Shown here one piece after another: positions 53,646 to 62,515 of a stretch of 64,000 nucleotides of DNA. Origin of the DNA: Brevibacillus borstelensis (GTDB lineage Bacteria > Bacillota > Bacilli > Brevibacillales > Brevibacillaceae); the NCBI RefSeq assembly GCF_003710865.1, contig NZ_RHHO01000009.1, positions 1-64,000 on the forward strand, read 5' to 3'. The position numbers and the translations under genes are program-made. Under the pieces are notes generated by a model that worked only from the letters and a program-made list of their open reading frames with translations, searched no databases and was not told the origin of the DNA. The stretch's first letter is position 1, and each line of letters begins with the position of its first letter.

Positions 53646-53846
53646 TCTTTTCTCTCTCTCCCATTCAGCAAGTAAATTTGTATGGAATCATCAGAATTTG
53701 GCCTATTTTTTCATCATACCTTATTCCCGGCAAGTTTTTTACCCTCCTCGAACAAAAAAGCAGCGTTCCGATTCAGAAACTTTTTACAATACTATGGCGA
53801 AACGAAAGTCCCGACGAATCGTCTTTATCGCAGTAGGAGTGATGAT

Positions 53847-54159
53847 ATGGGCAAGATCATAGAGGGATTGGTGATCACGACCATTTTGTATTTTGTGACT
53901 CTTTGGAGCGCATTTGCACTCTATTATTGGATTTATCAAATCCCTTTTGATCACGATTGGGATTTGTCCGGAAACTTTATCGGCATATTCATGATTACGA
54001 TTCCGTATATCACGTACGGTCTGCTCATGCGCTTCATCCAGGACAACCCCGTCAGACAAGCGTTCACAGTCAGCCTGGTCACGGTCGTTTGTGAATTTTG
54101 CAGGTGGGCTCATCAGCGTGGCCCTGTGTGTCATCGCCGCCGGGATTCGACGAAGATAG
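53847..54159 (+). pseudogene. Small two- or three-TM membrane protein gene, frameshifted near its middle
   Basis: The ATG at 53847 follows AGGAGTG and begins MGKIIEGLVITTILYFVTLW with clear TM segments. The frame then runs into unlike, Arg/Pro-rich sequence after AFTVSLVTV. One base later the sequence encodes FVNFAGGLISVALCVIAAGI followed by RRR and a stop at 54159, a natural last TM helix and basic tail. Deleting one base around 54083-54090 joins the halves into a 103-residue protein. Either a real frameshift mutation or an error in the sequence. Confidence 0.6.
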
Positions 54160-54363
54160 CCACTGCCCGTCCTCCTAAAAAGCCTGGCTGCACTTGGCCC
54201 CGGTTCCTTCTTGTAAATCCAAGTCGGGAGGAAAAGTTGGTGCATGTAATTTGAACATTCTGACTAAAATTATTTCATTTCCACTTTCATGAAATATATG
54301 GTAGAATCACTTTTGCGTTTCCTTTCATTACCAAAAAATCGTTAAAGGTGGAAAAAACTCAAA

Positions 54364-55029
54364 ATGAAAAAGGTTCTCTCAACAGCCGCACTACTCGCTA
54401 TGTTGACTGTTTCTGCTTGTTCAAACCAGTCGACAGACACGAAGCCAGTACCACAAAACGAAGCAACAAACGCGACTCAGCAAGCTTCCGGCACGAATGG
54501 CAGCGACTCCTCGGCCGCAAAAACTGAGGCGCCTGCGGAAAACGCAAGCAATCAGACAAGCGACAAGCTTGAGCTGAAAAAAGTATTGTCTGACAAAGTC
54601 GAAATTCTGATTCCGAAAGGCTTTGACATCATGTCGGAAGAAATGGCAAAAGTGAAGTATCCTTCAGAAAATCGGCCAACATTGATCTACACCGATGCGG
54701 AAGGCTCCATCAACGTCGCTTTCAATCATACTGCCACACCGATCCAAGACGGCCAGATCAAGGAACTGAAGGATCAAATGAAGCAAATGTTTGAAGGGCT
54801 CTACCCGGATGCGACATGGTATAAGGACGAAGTAACCCAGATCAACGGCAAAAATGTCGGCTATTTTGAACTGTTAACGCCTGCTGCAGATACGAAGGTG
54901 TACAATCTCATTTTCTTTACGGAACTGGACGGAAAATTGTTAATGACCACCTTTAACTGTACCGAGCAACAAATGGATGAGTGGAAACCGCTTGCCCAAC
55001 AAATTTTGCAGTCCTACAAAGTCAACTAA
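54364..55029 (+). CDS. Lipoprotein of unknown function
   Basis: 221 residues. Signal peptide with lipobox VSAC (Cys19), then a Ser/Thr/Gln/Ala-rich linker (NATQQASGTNGSDSSAA) that is probably exposed, and a C-terminal domain of about 150 residues (KVEILIPKGFDIMSEEMAKV; YNLIFFTELDGKLLMTTFNC) that resembles small lipid- or protein-binding folds of surface lipoproteins. No catalytic motif seen. AAAGGTGG precedes the ATG; a terminator follows at 55114-55143. Confidence 0.85.
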   Translation: MKKVLSTAALLAMLTVSACSNQSTDTKPVPQNEATNATQQASGTNGSDSSAAKTEAPAENASNQTSDKLELKKVLSDKVEILIPKGFDIMSEEMAKVKYPSENRPTLIYTDAEGSINVAFNHTATPIQDGQIKELKDQMKQMFEGLYPDATWYKDEVTQINGKNVGYFELLTPAADTKVYNLIFFTELDGKLLMTTFNCTEQQMDEWKPLAQQILQSYKVN

Positions 55030-55113
55030 GGCTCTGTTCTCCGACTTGCAGACAGGCAGCCTCTTTCAAGCGGCACGCCTGTAATATTGAACACAATCGC
55101 ATGATCGAAAATT

Positions 55114-55143
55114 GCCCTCCCCTCTCCAGAGCGGAGGGCTTTT
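55114..55143 (+). terminator. Terminator of the lipoprotein gene
   Basis: 7-bp stem GCCCTCC / GGAGGGC (55114-55120, 55133-55139), followed by TTTTCC. 84 bases past the stop. Confidence 0.75.
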
Positions 55144-55295
55144 CCTTATTGAAAGCCCCCTTGTCCATGCAGCAAAAAAGAAAGCCCCGCTAAAAGCAAG
55201 GCCTTCTCATAAACCTGAAACAGCTAACCGGTCATTTCCCGTATGAGACGTCGGAAGGAAGTGTTGGCTCCTTTCCTGATTTCGCCTCCGGAAAC

Positions 55296-57476
55296 CTAGC
55301 GGATCACGGCTTTCCCGCTGATGGCATCAATATAAATGTATTTATCGGCGTACTTTTTGTCGCTCATCGGTACATAGATCAGCTTCGGCTTGGCGAGCTT
55401 TTCATCTTCCACGCCCTTGATTGTATAGGCCAATTGCAGCGGCATGTACGCCAGGTATTCCCGGACAGCCTGCTCCACGGGAACCGCTTTGCTCTTGTCG
55501 GGAAGAGCGACTGCTTCCGCCGACGCCGTTCTGTTCAAGAACCCGTTCGCTTTGCCCGTGGAAGGGTCCACCGTTACGATGTAGGCCTCATCGGGATATT
55601 GCTGAAGTACGGGTACTCCGTCATGGCTCTTGATAAATTCAAACTGCCAGTCTCCGGATGTGACCGGCGAGGGCTCTCCCGGTTTGATAATCTGGCTCAC
55701 CTGTACCTCTGTGACTCCCGGATCGACGTATTTTTCCAGGACGCGGATCGCTTCCTTGAGCGCAGCCTGCTCCGATACGGAGATATTCGTATCCTTGCGG
55801 GGAATCGTGACATCCACGACCCGCCCTGTTGCGGCGTCCACGACGACCTCCAGCCTTTTTTCGTCTTTTGTCTCCCAGTGGAAGACTTTCTCTTTTCCTT
55901 CGCCCTCGCGCTTCTCTTGCTCCCGCTCGCTATACGGCAGGCCTTTCAGATCGGCTCCCCATTCCTCTGTCAGCAGGGCTGCCGCCTCTTCCTTCGTTTT
56001 GATGGCGGCCGCCTGCTTCTGCGCTGCAAGCGTGATCGGTTCGTGCGTGCCCAGGCGGTCGTACTCCATTCCGTTGTTTCCGGTTCCGAACTGGATTTTC
56101 CCTGTTTCCGCGTCGATATACCAATGAAGCGACCCGGACTGACCCATTTGAAAAAAGGCGACCGCCGGGGTGTAATCGAGCAGCGGCCCGAGGTCTTGCT
56201 GTTTTTGGTCAGAGGAGGAGCGCTCAAACAGCCGCTCGATGTAGCGCAGCTTCATGTTTGCGGCTACTTCTTTTTCCGCCGCCTCTCTGGAAACCGCTGT
56301 TGACGGATCAGGCAATGCGGCAAGGTCGTACGCTGACGCGTTCTTGGCAAAATCCGTGACGCGTCCCGTCTTGTCGACGACAACGTACAGATCGTCCCCG
56401 AGCACAGGCAATCCGTTGTGATAGCGTTGATATCCCGGGATGTCGGAGGAATCCTTTTCCCGGTAGTTTTTCAAGTCTTCACCCAGGACGCTTTGCAGGA
56501 ACTGGCTTGCCTTTTCGCTTGCCAATGCCTTCGGAGCATGCACCCATCCCTCGTCCCGGGGGGCATCGACGCGGTAGCGGGAAATTGTATCGCCTTTCCC
56601 CTGTGTGATGACCATTACTGTGTTCCCCTGTTCATCTGCATTCGCAAGCGTCAGCGAGGAGCCGTCCTTCCGTTTGTCTTTGTTTACCAAAACGGCCCCG
56701 GTGTTGAACTCTGGCAGCGCCTTTGCCAGTTTGTCGAGGGTTGCCTGCTCCTCGCTGTTCAACTGTCCGAACGCGACGATCCGGCCTGCGCCATCCACCC
56801 AGAGCGTGATGTCGCCAAACGGCACCGCCTTGCCGTCTTTCATTTGTTTGTAAGTGACATACATGCCGTTTACGTCCAGCTCCAAAAAACCGTTCTGCGG
56901 GCGGTATATCTCGCCTGCCGCCGTCTGTTCGTACTGCTTGCGCTGCTCGCCAAGGAGCGCGTCCAGAAACGCATTCGCTTTCTCCGCGGCCGCTTGCTCC
57001 GTGAGAGCCTGCTTGCCGGCATCGCTTGTGAACCATTTGAACATTTCCAATTGCTCTGTGCCTGTGTTGACGGCCACTTGGGCGTACTCATTGTCGCTCT
57101 TTCTCAACTCGGCCATGACCACGCCCGGCCCGACTTCCTTCACAGTCAACTGATAGCCGCCCAGCTCGGGAATCGCTTTTTGCAGCGGCTGCAATGCCTT
57201 TTGAACGAGCGCCTTCGCTTTTTGCCCCGACAGCTCGGCTGCCGCTTGCTGCAAATCACTTGGAAATAGAGACGCCACCGGCTTCCATACCGCAAACGCC
57301 AAAGCAATGCTGGCGGCTACCGCACCTGCCGCGTACAGACTGCGATACCCTTTCGCCCGTCTTTTGCTTAGCTGATCATTGATCCGCTTTTCCAATTCGG
57401 GAGTGAATTGTATATCCTGTGCCGACTTGCGGCTGACATTTCGGACCGCCTCGCGAAATTCCTTGTCTACGTCCAT
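55296..57476 (-). CDS. Membrane-anchored YcdB/YcdC-like protein, probable anti-sigma factor
   Basis: 726 residues. About 1-45 cytoplasmic and charged (FREAVRNVSRKSAQDIQFTP), one TM about 48-64 (YAAGAVAASIALAFAVW), then ~650 extracellular residues with PepSY/YcdB-type repeats (GFLELDVNGMYVTYKQMKDG, LEVVVDAATGRVVDVTIPRK, AYIVTVDPSTGKANGFLNRT). The gene overlaps the ECF sigma gene by 10 bases (GAGGAGGGG site inside it), and this topology (short cytoplasmic N-terminus, one TM, large outer domain) is that of a transmembrane anti-sigma factor. Sequence similarity of the N-terminus to known anti-sigma domains was not checked. Confidence 0.82.
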   Translation of the reverse strand: MDVDKEFREAVRNVSRKSAQDIQFTPELEKRINDQLSKRRAKGYRSLYAAGAVAASIALAFAVWKPVASLFPSDLQQAAAELSGQKAKALVQKALQPLQKAIPELGGYQLTVKEVGPGVVMAELRKSDNEYAQVAVNTGTEQLEMFKWFTSDAGKQALTEQAAAEKANAFLDALLGEQRKQYEQTAAGEIYRPQNGFLELDVNGMYVTYKQMKDGKAVPFGDITLWVDGAGRIVAFGQLNSEEQATLDKLAKALPEFNTGAVLVNKDKRKDGSSLTLANADEQGNTVMVITQGKGDTISRYRVDAPRDEGWVHAPKALASEKASQFLQSVLGEDLKNYREKDSSDIPGYQRYHNGLPVLGDDLYVVVDKTGRVTDFAKNASAYDLAALPDPSTAVSREAAEKEVAANMKLRYIERLFERSSSDQKQQDLGPLLDYTPAVAFFQMGQSGSLHWYIDAETGKIQFGTGNNGMEYDRLGTHEPITLAAQKQAAAIKTKEEAAALLTEEWGADLKGLPYSEREQEKREGEGKEKVFHWETKDEKRLEVVVDAATGRVVDVTIPRKDTNISVSEQAALKEAIRVLEKYVDPGVTEVQVSQIIKPGEPSPVTSGDWQFEFIKSHDGVPVLQQYPDEAYIVTVDPSTGKANGFLNRTASAEAVALPDKSKAVPVEQAVREYLAYMPLQLAYTIKGVEDEKLAKPKLIYVPMSDKKYADKYIYIDAISGKAVIR

Positions 57477-58027
57477 TCCAGCCCCTCCTCTTCCAACAGC
57501 GCCCTGAACTGCTTCCGTGCCCGGGACAGTTTGGTCCGGACCACTTCTTCTGTTACATTCAGCACCTGCGCGATCTCCTTGATCCGCAAATCCTCGTAAT
57601 TATGGAGCACGATGACCTGCCTGTATTGAGGGGACATTGCCATGACCCTCTCCGCCACCTGCTCCTTGGTCCATTTTCCGATCACCGCATCCTCTACATG
57701 CTCGTCGTCTTCGCAGTCCGGCACGTCAGCTTTTTTAAAGGTAGAGAAGATGTGCTTGAAAGACCAGGAGCGGAGGTACTTGTTCGATTCGTTGATGGCG
57801 ATGCGATACAGCCAGGTTTTCATATTGCTTTCCGCGCGAAAGGTCCGCAAGCCGCGAAACGCCTTGAGAAATACCTCCTGCGTAATATCTTCGGCCATGC
57901 TTCGGTCTTTGACGATGAGGTATACGAGCTGGATGATCTTCTCTCCGTACTCTCTCATCAACTGTTCCAAGACAGCCTCATTTGTCATGCGCAGCGACTG
58001 ATCCGCCTGGTTAGTTTCGGGATACAC
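57467..58027 (-). CDS. ECF-family RNA polymerase sigma factor
   Basis: 186 residues. Sigma region 2 (LVYLIVKDRSMAEDITQEVF then KAFRGLRTFR and MKTWLYRIAINESNKYL) and region 4 (MSPQYRQVIVLHNYEDLRIK; IAQVLNVTEEVVRTKLSRAR). No region 3. Possible start GTG 58027 (GGAG 10 bases upstream), or the internal ATG 13 codons later. It lies between a secreted PepSY-like gene and the membrane YcdB-like gene in one operon. Target promoters unknown. Confidence 0.94.
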   Translation of the reverse strand: MYPETNQADQSLRMTNEAVLEQLMREYGEKIIQLVYLIVKDRSMAEDITQEVFLKAFRGLRTFRAESNMKTWLYRIAINESNKYLRSWSFKHIFSTFKKADVPDCEDDEHVEDAVIGKWTKEQVAERVMAMSPQYRQVIVLHNYEDLRIKEIAQVLNVTEEVVRTKLSRARKQFRALLEEEGLEWT

Positions 58028-58069
58028 GTCAGTTTGTCTCCTTCATTTCATCTCGTCCCTTGCTCTGCG

Positions 58070-59092
58070 CTAGTTCGCCAGGCCGTTTTCCGGCGTCACG
58101 AGGAAGCTCCAGAAGGTTCCTTTTTTGTTGATCTGGGCGATAACGGTGGGTTTGCCCTTTTTCGTAAAGGTGTACGTATCGTGCTGGACAGCCATGTTGT
58201 ATCCGGTCAAATCGATCTGAAGGTGTTTTTTCACCGCCGGGCCTGCAGCGCCGATTGCTTTTTCTTTCGTGTAGAAAGGTTTCGCAAACACTTTGGGGAT
58301 GTCGCTTTCAAAGACGAAATTGTCGCCGGAGATTTGTTCAAGCATTTTGATGGATACCGGTTTCCCCGTTTTGGCTCCGATGCCCACTACGTATTTTCCG
58401 TCTTTATCCGAAAGTCCCCACAAATTGTCGATGTGCTCCTGCGGGTTTTTGTAAAGCGTCGCGGAAGGCGCCAAGGGAACCTGCTTCCCCCCGGACAGTC
58501 CTTTCAGCGTTTGCTGAGCAGCTTGAACGACTGCTGCGGGAACCTGTGCCGCTTCATATTCCGCGTTGGCGTGTAGAACTTTGCCTGTGCCGGGCTCAAG
58601 CGCCACATTGACGCCTTCTCCGTTAAACGACCAGATGTTTTGCTTTTCCCACTTGATCCGCTCGACCTCACGAATGTTGAACGAACGCTTGGCGTCCATT
58701 TCTTTCAGCGTGTTCATGACAGTCGCTTTCAAAGCGGCATTTACTTCGTCGAGCTTGAAGCGTATCCGCATCGAAACAATGTCGCCATTGCTCTTGGCGA
58801 TGAGGACTTCTCCCCTGTCGTCTTTGGCAGAGAGAACCCAGCAATCTTTATTTTGGCCGCTGACTCTCTCCAGCACAATGGGTTTGCCTTCTGCTAGTTG
58901 CTGCATGGCTTGGGCTGCCGCGTCGACAACCTTTTTGTCCAGCTCCGCGATGGTGATCATTTTCGGGGCCGCAGCTGGCACTGGGGCGTTATTGGCTGCG
59001 TGCACGGTCGAAGAGATTCCTGGGAACGGCGATGCTGCGGCAGATACCAACAGCGCCAGCATGCTTATGGACAAGAGTGTTTGTTTTTTCAT
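58070..59092 (-). CDS. Secreted PepSY/YcdB-like protein encoded with the ECF sigma factor
   Basis: 340 residues. Signal peptide (LLSISMLALLVSAAASPFPG) with a predicted cut near VHA-A. The mature part has PepSY-like strands (VNVALEPGTGKVLHANAEYE and YVVGIGAKTGKPVSIKMLEQ), like the outer domain of the membrane protein in the same operon. ATG 59092 after AAAGGATG. It may be a soluble sensor, inhibitor or target of the extracellular anti-sigma domain (inference). Confidence 0.82.
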   Translation of the reverse strand: MKKQTLLSISMLALLVSAAASPFPGISSTVHAANNAPVPAAAPKMITIAELDKKVVDAAAQAMQQLAEGKPIVLERVSGQNKDCWVLSAKDDRGEVLIAKSNGDIVSMRIRFKLDEVNAALKATVMNTLKEMDAKRSFNIREVERIKWEKQNIWSFNGEGVNVALEPGTGKVLHANAEYEAAQVPAAVVQAAQQTLKGLSGGKQVPLAPSATLYKNPQEHIDNLWGLSDKDGKYVVGIGAKTGKPVSIKMLEQISGDNFVFESDIPKVFAKPFYTKEKAIGAAGPAVKKHLQIDLTGYNMAVQHDTYTFTKKGKPTVIAQINKKGTFWSFLVTPENGLAN

Positions 59093-59371
59093 CACGAAAA
59101 TCATCCTTTCAGCTTTCGAATCACTCATTTGATCCAGCAGCGGCAATTTCGTGACACCTACAAGCAAATATTCCTCCAGAAATTTTGGATGAGTTGGATC
59201 CGTCAGGAAATCACCTCCCAACAAATCAGGGAGCTTCCCCTCTCGTTTCAGGGAGCTCCCTTACAGATAAATCCATTGATTTCCCCTACAATTGCAAGTG
59301 AACCTATCTGGAACACACCCCGCCAGGCTGAAAGGTTCAACTACTCAAGTCACAAGATGGAGATGACCGTT

Positions 59372-59899
59372 ATGATCGTGAACTGGCTTCGAAACAATGC
59401 ATACGCCTCCGTGCTGCTGTTGCTCGCGCGCCTATACATCGGATGGCAATGGCTGACCGCAGGCTGGGGCAAGCTGACCAGCGCTGAAGGCTTTCAAACC
59501 GCCAAATTTCTGCAGAACGCCGTTGCCAACCCCGTTACCAGCCATAATGAAGTGATTTATCCGAACTTCACCGCATTTCTGGAGAGCTTCGCCCTGCCTA
59601 ACGCCCAACTGTTCAACTTTCTGATCCCGCTGGGCGAGTTTCTCGTCGGGCTTGGCTTGATCCTCGGCTGCTTGACCACGGCTGCCGGATTCTTTGGGGT
59701 CGTGATGAACTTCGCTTTCCTCTTGGCCGGCACCGTCTCTACCAACCCGTGGATGATCTTGTTTGGCATCTTCCTGCTGGTCGGCGGCCGCAATGCTGGC
59801 ATGATCGGTCTTGACCGCTATCTGTTTCCGTTTTACGACCGCTTGTTTCATAAGAATCCGCCCAAACCGATCCTTCTTACAAACCGGAAGATCATTTAA
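59372..59899 (+). CDS. DoxX-family membrane protein
   Basis: 175 residues, four TMs. ASVLLLLARLYIGWQWLTAG with the conserved Arg and the tight glycine turns, LIPLGEFLVGLGLILGCLTT and FFGVVMNFAFLLAGTVSTNP are DoxX-like. Related proteins take part in quinone or sulphur redox chemistry, but for this group no function is certain. ATG 59372 has GGAG nine bases upstream. Divergent from the sigma operon. Confidence 0.85.
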   Translation: MIVNWLRNNAYASVLLLLARLYIGWQWLTAGWGKLTSAEGFQTAKFLQNAVANPVTSHNEVIYPNFTAFLESFALPNAQLFNFLIPLGEFLVGLGLILGCLTTAAGFFGVVMNFAFLLAGTVSTNPWMILFGIFLLVGGRNAGMIGLDRYLFPFYDRLFHKNPPKPILLTNRKII

Positions 59900-59924
59900 C
59901 CGGAGCTCTTGTGTTGGATGCGTG

Positions 59925-59975
59925 AAAAGGCCCTGACCCTCCATGCGGCAGATTGCTGGAGGGCCAGGGCCTTTT
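59925..59975. terminator. Large bidirectional terminator
   Basis: 19-bp arms (59925-59943, 59957-59975) with one mismatch; outer AAAA/TTTT gives T-runs on both strands. It separates the DoxX-like gene from the convergent AT-rich operon. Confidence 0.92.
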
Positions 59976-59983
59976 CAAGGAAG

Positions 59984-60166
59984 TTATTTCTGTTTCTCAT
60001 AAATGGCAACAGCTATGGAGGTCAATCCAATTACAACGGCCAAAGGCAGAGCCCTTGCACTATGTACTTCACCTATATAATCATGAAACTGATACACTAC
60101 AAGCAAGGATAAGCATGAAACAACCAGAATGCATAACAAAAGCCATCTAATAAGTTGATTGATCAT
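59984..60166 (-). CDS. Small membrane protein with two TM helices
   Basis: 60 residues: TM1 about 5-25 (IRWLLLCILVVSCLSLLVVY) and TM2 about 38-55 (ALPLAVVIGLTSIAVAIY) with a short KQK tail. AGGAG lies 7 bases before the ATG, and the gene begins 9 bases after the stop of the secreted-protein gene, so the pair is an operon. No family recognised. Confidence 0.75.
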   Translation of the reverse strand: MINQLIRWLLLCILVVSCLSLLVVYQFHDYIGEVHSARALPLAVVIGLTSIAVAIYEKQK

Positions 60167-60175
60167 ACGAATCTC

Positions 60176-60865
60176 CTATTTTCTATCGACAGAGTAGTGG
60201 TAGATCGCCGGAACTCCTACAGTGCTAGAGTATTCTTTTGTCCAAAGCTTCCCGTCCCAATTTGATCTGTGTTCCTGAACAATCCGCACCGCATGAGTGT
60301 GTCTACCATTTTTGTAATAAAAATCTCGGCTACTGTAACCAGCGTCTGGCCCCGACAGTTTTACTCTTACTGTTACTTTTTTCGTTCCGGATGAACTCAA
60401 CTCAAAAGCGTCATTAACAGAAGATTTGGCTGCACTTGGAATATTTGTACCATATGAAGCTGTAAAAGTTGAAGAAACCTCTTTAGATTCTTCATATTCC
60501 ATACCTCGTGCAACACTAATGATAAAATAAGGATTTGAAAGGTAAGACCAGCTTTGGGTTATTCCCTGATCGTACACATACCATACATCGTATTCTCTAT
60601 AGTCCTGTGGTTTAGATTTGCCTGAATTTTGTACAGGTTCATAGTATCCTAGTAAAACCTCATGCTTCCCGTCATATCTTTTCGTTACAGGCTCATTGTA
60701 TTCTATAAAGTTGTACCCTTTCAAGCTTTTCCCTGTTAAAAATTCAATATCCTTAATTGGAACTGAAGAATTTTTTGCCTCAACCGTCTTAGGAGAAGCA
60801 ACTCCTGTAAACAGTATTGCCCCGATTAAAAATAACGAAGACAAAGAAGAAATTAATTTTTTCAT
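60176..60865 (-). CDS. AT-rich secreted protein of unknown function
   Basis: 229 residues. Signal peptide KKLISSLSSLFLIGAILFTG with a likely cut near VEA-K. The mature part is Tyr/Ser-rich (VSSTFTASYGTNIPSAAKSS; KKVTVRVKLSGPDAGYSSRD). Ser/Thr-rich alternating stretches resemble the membrane-hairpin regions of beta-pore-forming toxins, but this is only a visual impression. The start may be GTG 60868 or ATG 60865; GGAGG lies 7 bases before the latter. Visibly lower G+C than its neighbours. Confidence 0.78.
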   Translation of the reverse strand: MKKLISSLSSLFLIGAILFTGVASPKTVEAKNSSVPIKDIEFLTGKSLKGYNFIEYNEPVTKRYDGKHEVLLGYYEPVQNSGKSKPQDYREYDVWYVYDQGITQSWSYLSNPYFIISVARGMEYEESKEVSSTFTASYGTNIPSAAKSSVNDAFELSSSGTKKVTVRVKLSGPDAGYSSRDFYYKNGRHTHAVRIVQEHRSNWDGKLWTKEYSSTVGVPAIYHYSVDRK

Positions 60866-60940
60866 CACTTAACCTCCACTTTTTATTTTCCAATTTCAAT
60901 TCCTATTCCTTTGATGAACGAGTCACTCTATCTATAGCAA

Positions 60941-61000
60941 ATACACCCTACAGAGTCACAGTCAACCGCAAAGTTTTCATTATGTCTCTGTAAGGTGTAT
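60941..61000. repeat. Inverted repeat upstream of the AT-rich operon
   Basis: ATACACCCTACAGAG (60941-60955) and CTCTGTAAGGTGTAT (60986-61000) are 15-base arms with one mismatch and a 30-base spacer. No T-run. It could be an operator, or the ends of a small lost element. Confidence 0.4.
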
Positions 61001-61045
61001 CTTACTTTATAGTCTTTAACTTTTTATCTCTTGAGGTATTTTGAA

Positions 61046-62515
61046 TCATTTCCATTGTTGGTTATTTTTTTCTTCCGTCATCTTTACAAACCTATACCCC
61101 TGCTTCTGCAGCTCTTCGATGATTCTCGGCAAAGCCTCTGCCGTGTGGATATCGTCCAGCATGTGAAGGAGGATCACGCTTCCGTTTTTCGTCTGCTTCA
61201 AAACGGCATTCACGATATCATCCGCGCTGTTTTTCGAATCGTGATCGGACGGTATGACCGAAAACATGGCGATCGTAGAATAACCAGTAGCGGCGATGGC
61301 CTTCAGCGATTTTTCGTTTTGCGCTCCAAATGGCGGCCGGAACAGCATCGCAGGCTTTTGCTGAATCGCTTCGGTAATGATCTGGTGAGCCTTGACTACT
61401 TCCTCCTGCAGCTGCTCCGGCGTAATTTCGGTGCCAGTCGGGTGCGAGTACGTATGATTAGCCACATCGTGCCCCGCTTCTGCCATCGCCCTGGCCAAAT
61501 TGGGGTTCTTGACCGTTCCGTCCGCTCGCAGGAAAAAGGTCGCTTTCACCTGATGCTTGTCCAGGATGTCGAGAATTTTCGTGACGTTCGCGTCGCTCCC
61601 CCAATCGTCAAATGTCAGGGCGACCTTCTTTTCGTCCGTATCCAGCTCTTTCACGAGCTTGTACGACGCGTTGCCGTAGTCGGGATTGATTTTTGCCGCG
61701 TCGTATCCCTCAATGTCTTTGAGCGGCTTTTTCTCTGCTCCATCCTTGATCAGCTTGTCCAGCTTGACGTACTCGTATCCCGCATCTGCCGCGGCCTTGG
61801 CGAGCAGCGGAATGGATACGGCCAGATGCTTGTTCTCCTCGATATCCAAGGCGATGATGCCTCCGCGGTTGATGTACTTTCTCACGTAGTGGTACTTTTG
61901 CTCATCGGTTTCCTTTTCCCAGTTGTGCAGAAACAGGCTGTACCCGATCACGGCATCCTCTCCGTTATGAGCAGCCGCCCGTAGGACATCATCCGTATAT
62001 GTTCCCAAACTCGTCCTGACATACCGGGGGACTGCACCCGTTTTCTGCTTGATCAGCTCCTGGCTCGCTTTTATCTCCCGGTCCATTTGCTCGTAGGTCA
62101 GCTTTGTCAAATCCAGCGAACGCACCGCATTGTTCTCGATTTCATGCCCCCTGGCGATAATCTCCTTTGCCAATGCAGGCTGCTTGGCTACTTTGTCTCC
62201 CGGCAAAAAGAAGGTTGCCTTGATCTTGTAGGTGTCGAGATCGTCGAGCAGCCGCTTCATCTTTTGTGCGTCCCCCAAGCCATTGAAGGTGAGGGCCAGC
62301 TCCCGTTTCGTGGTGTAGACCATCGAGATCGCTTTGCTCTTTTCGGCAGTATTGCGGGCGGTTTGGGTGGCCGGTTTGTTCAGTGTCTGGGAGCTTGCAG
62401 CAGCATTCACCCGGCTTGCCATAGAGCCCCAGCTCGTCAGCAGGACGAGGGCTGTCGCTGCCAATATCGTTCTAGCAAAAATTCTAGTTGTTGCTCGGTT
62501 TTTACAGATCGTCAT
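61046..62515 (-). CDS. Exported tandem polysaccharide deacetylase with a degenerate first NodB domain
   Basis: 489 residues. Signal/TM segment about 12-32 with probable cleavage near VNA-A. First NodB homology domain about 70-270: reads ALTFNGLGDAQ where TFDD is expected and HEIENNAVRS in place of the H-x-x-x-H metal site, so it is probably inactive. Second domain about 295-485: ALTFDDWGSD, HDVANHTYSHPTG, LFRPPFGAQNEKS and SVILLHMLDD are all intact. It removes acetyl groups from peptidoglycan or another wall polymer (family knowledge). One-gene unit. Confidence 0.93.
   Translation of the reverse strand: MTICKNRATTRIFARTILAATALVLLTSWGSMASRVNAAASSQTLNKPATQTARNTAEKSKAISMVYTTKRELALTFNGLGDAQKMKRLLDDLDTYKIKATFFLPGDKVAKQPALAKEIIARGHEIENNAVRSLDLTKLTYEQMDREIKASQELIKQKTGAVPRYVRTSLGTYTDDVLRAAAHNGEDAVIGYSLFLHNWEKETDEQKYHYVRKYINRGGIIALDIEENKHLAVSIPLLAKAAADAGYEYVKLDKLIKDGAEKKPLKDIEGYDAAKINPDYGNASYKLVKELDTDEKKVALTFDDWGSDANVTKILDILDKHQVKATFFLRADGTVKNPNLARAMAEAGHDVANHTYSHPTGTEITPEQLQEEVVKAHQIITEAIQQKPAMLFRPPFGAQNEKSLKAIAATGYSTIAMFSVIPSDHDSKNSADDIVNAVLKQTKNGSVILLHMLDDIHTAEALPRIIEELQKQGYRFVKMTEEKNNQQWK

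Noticed and set aside
23136..60865. Homology between the two AT-rich secreted proteins (23136-23765 and 60176-60865)
   Set aside because: Only the signal peptides look alike; mature parts show no shared motif on inspection.
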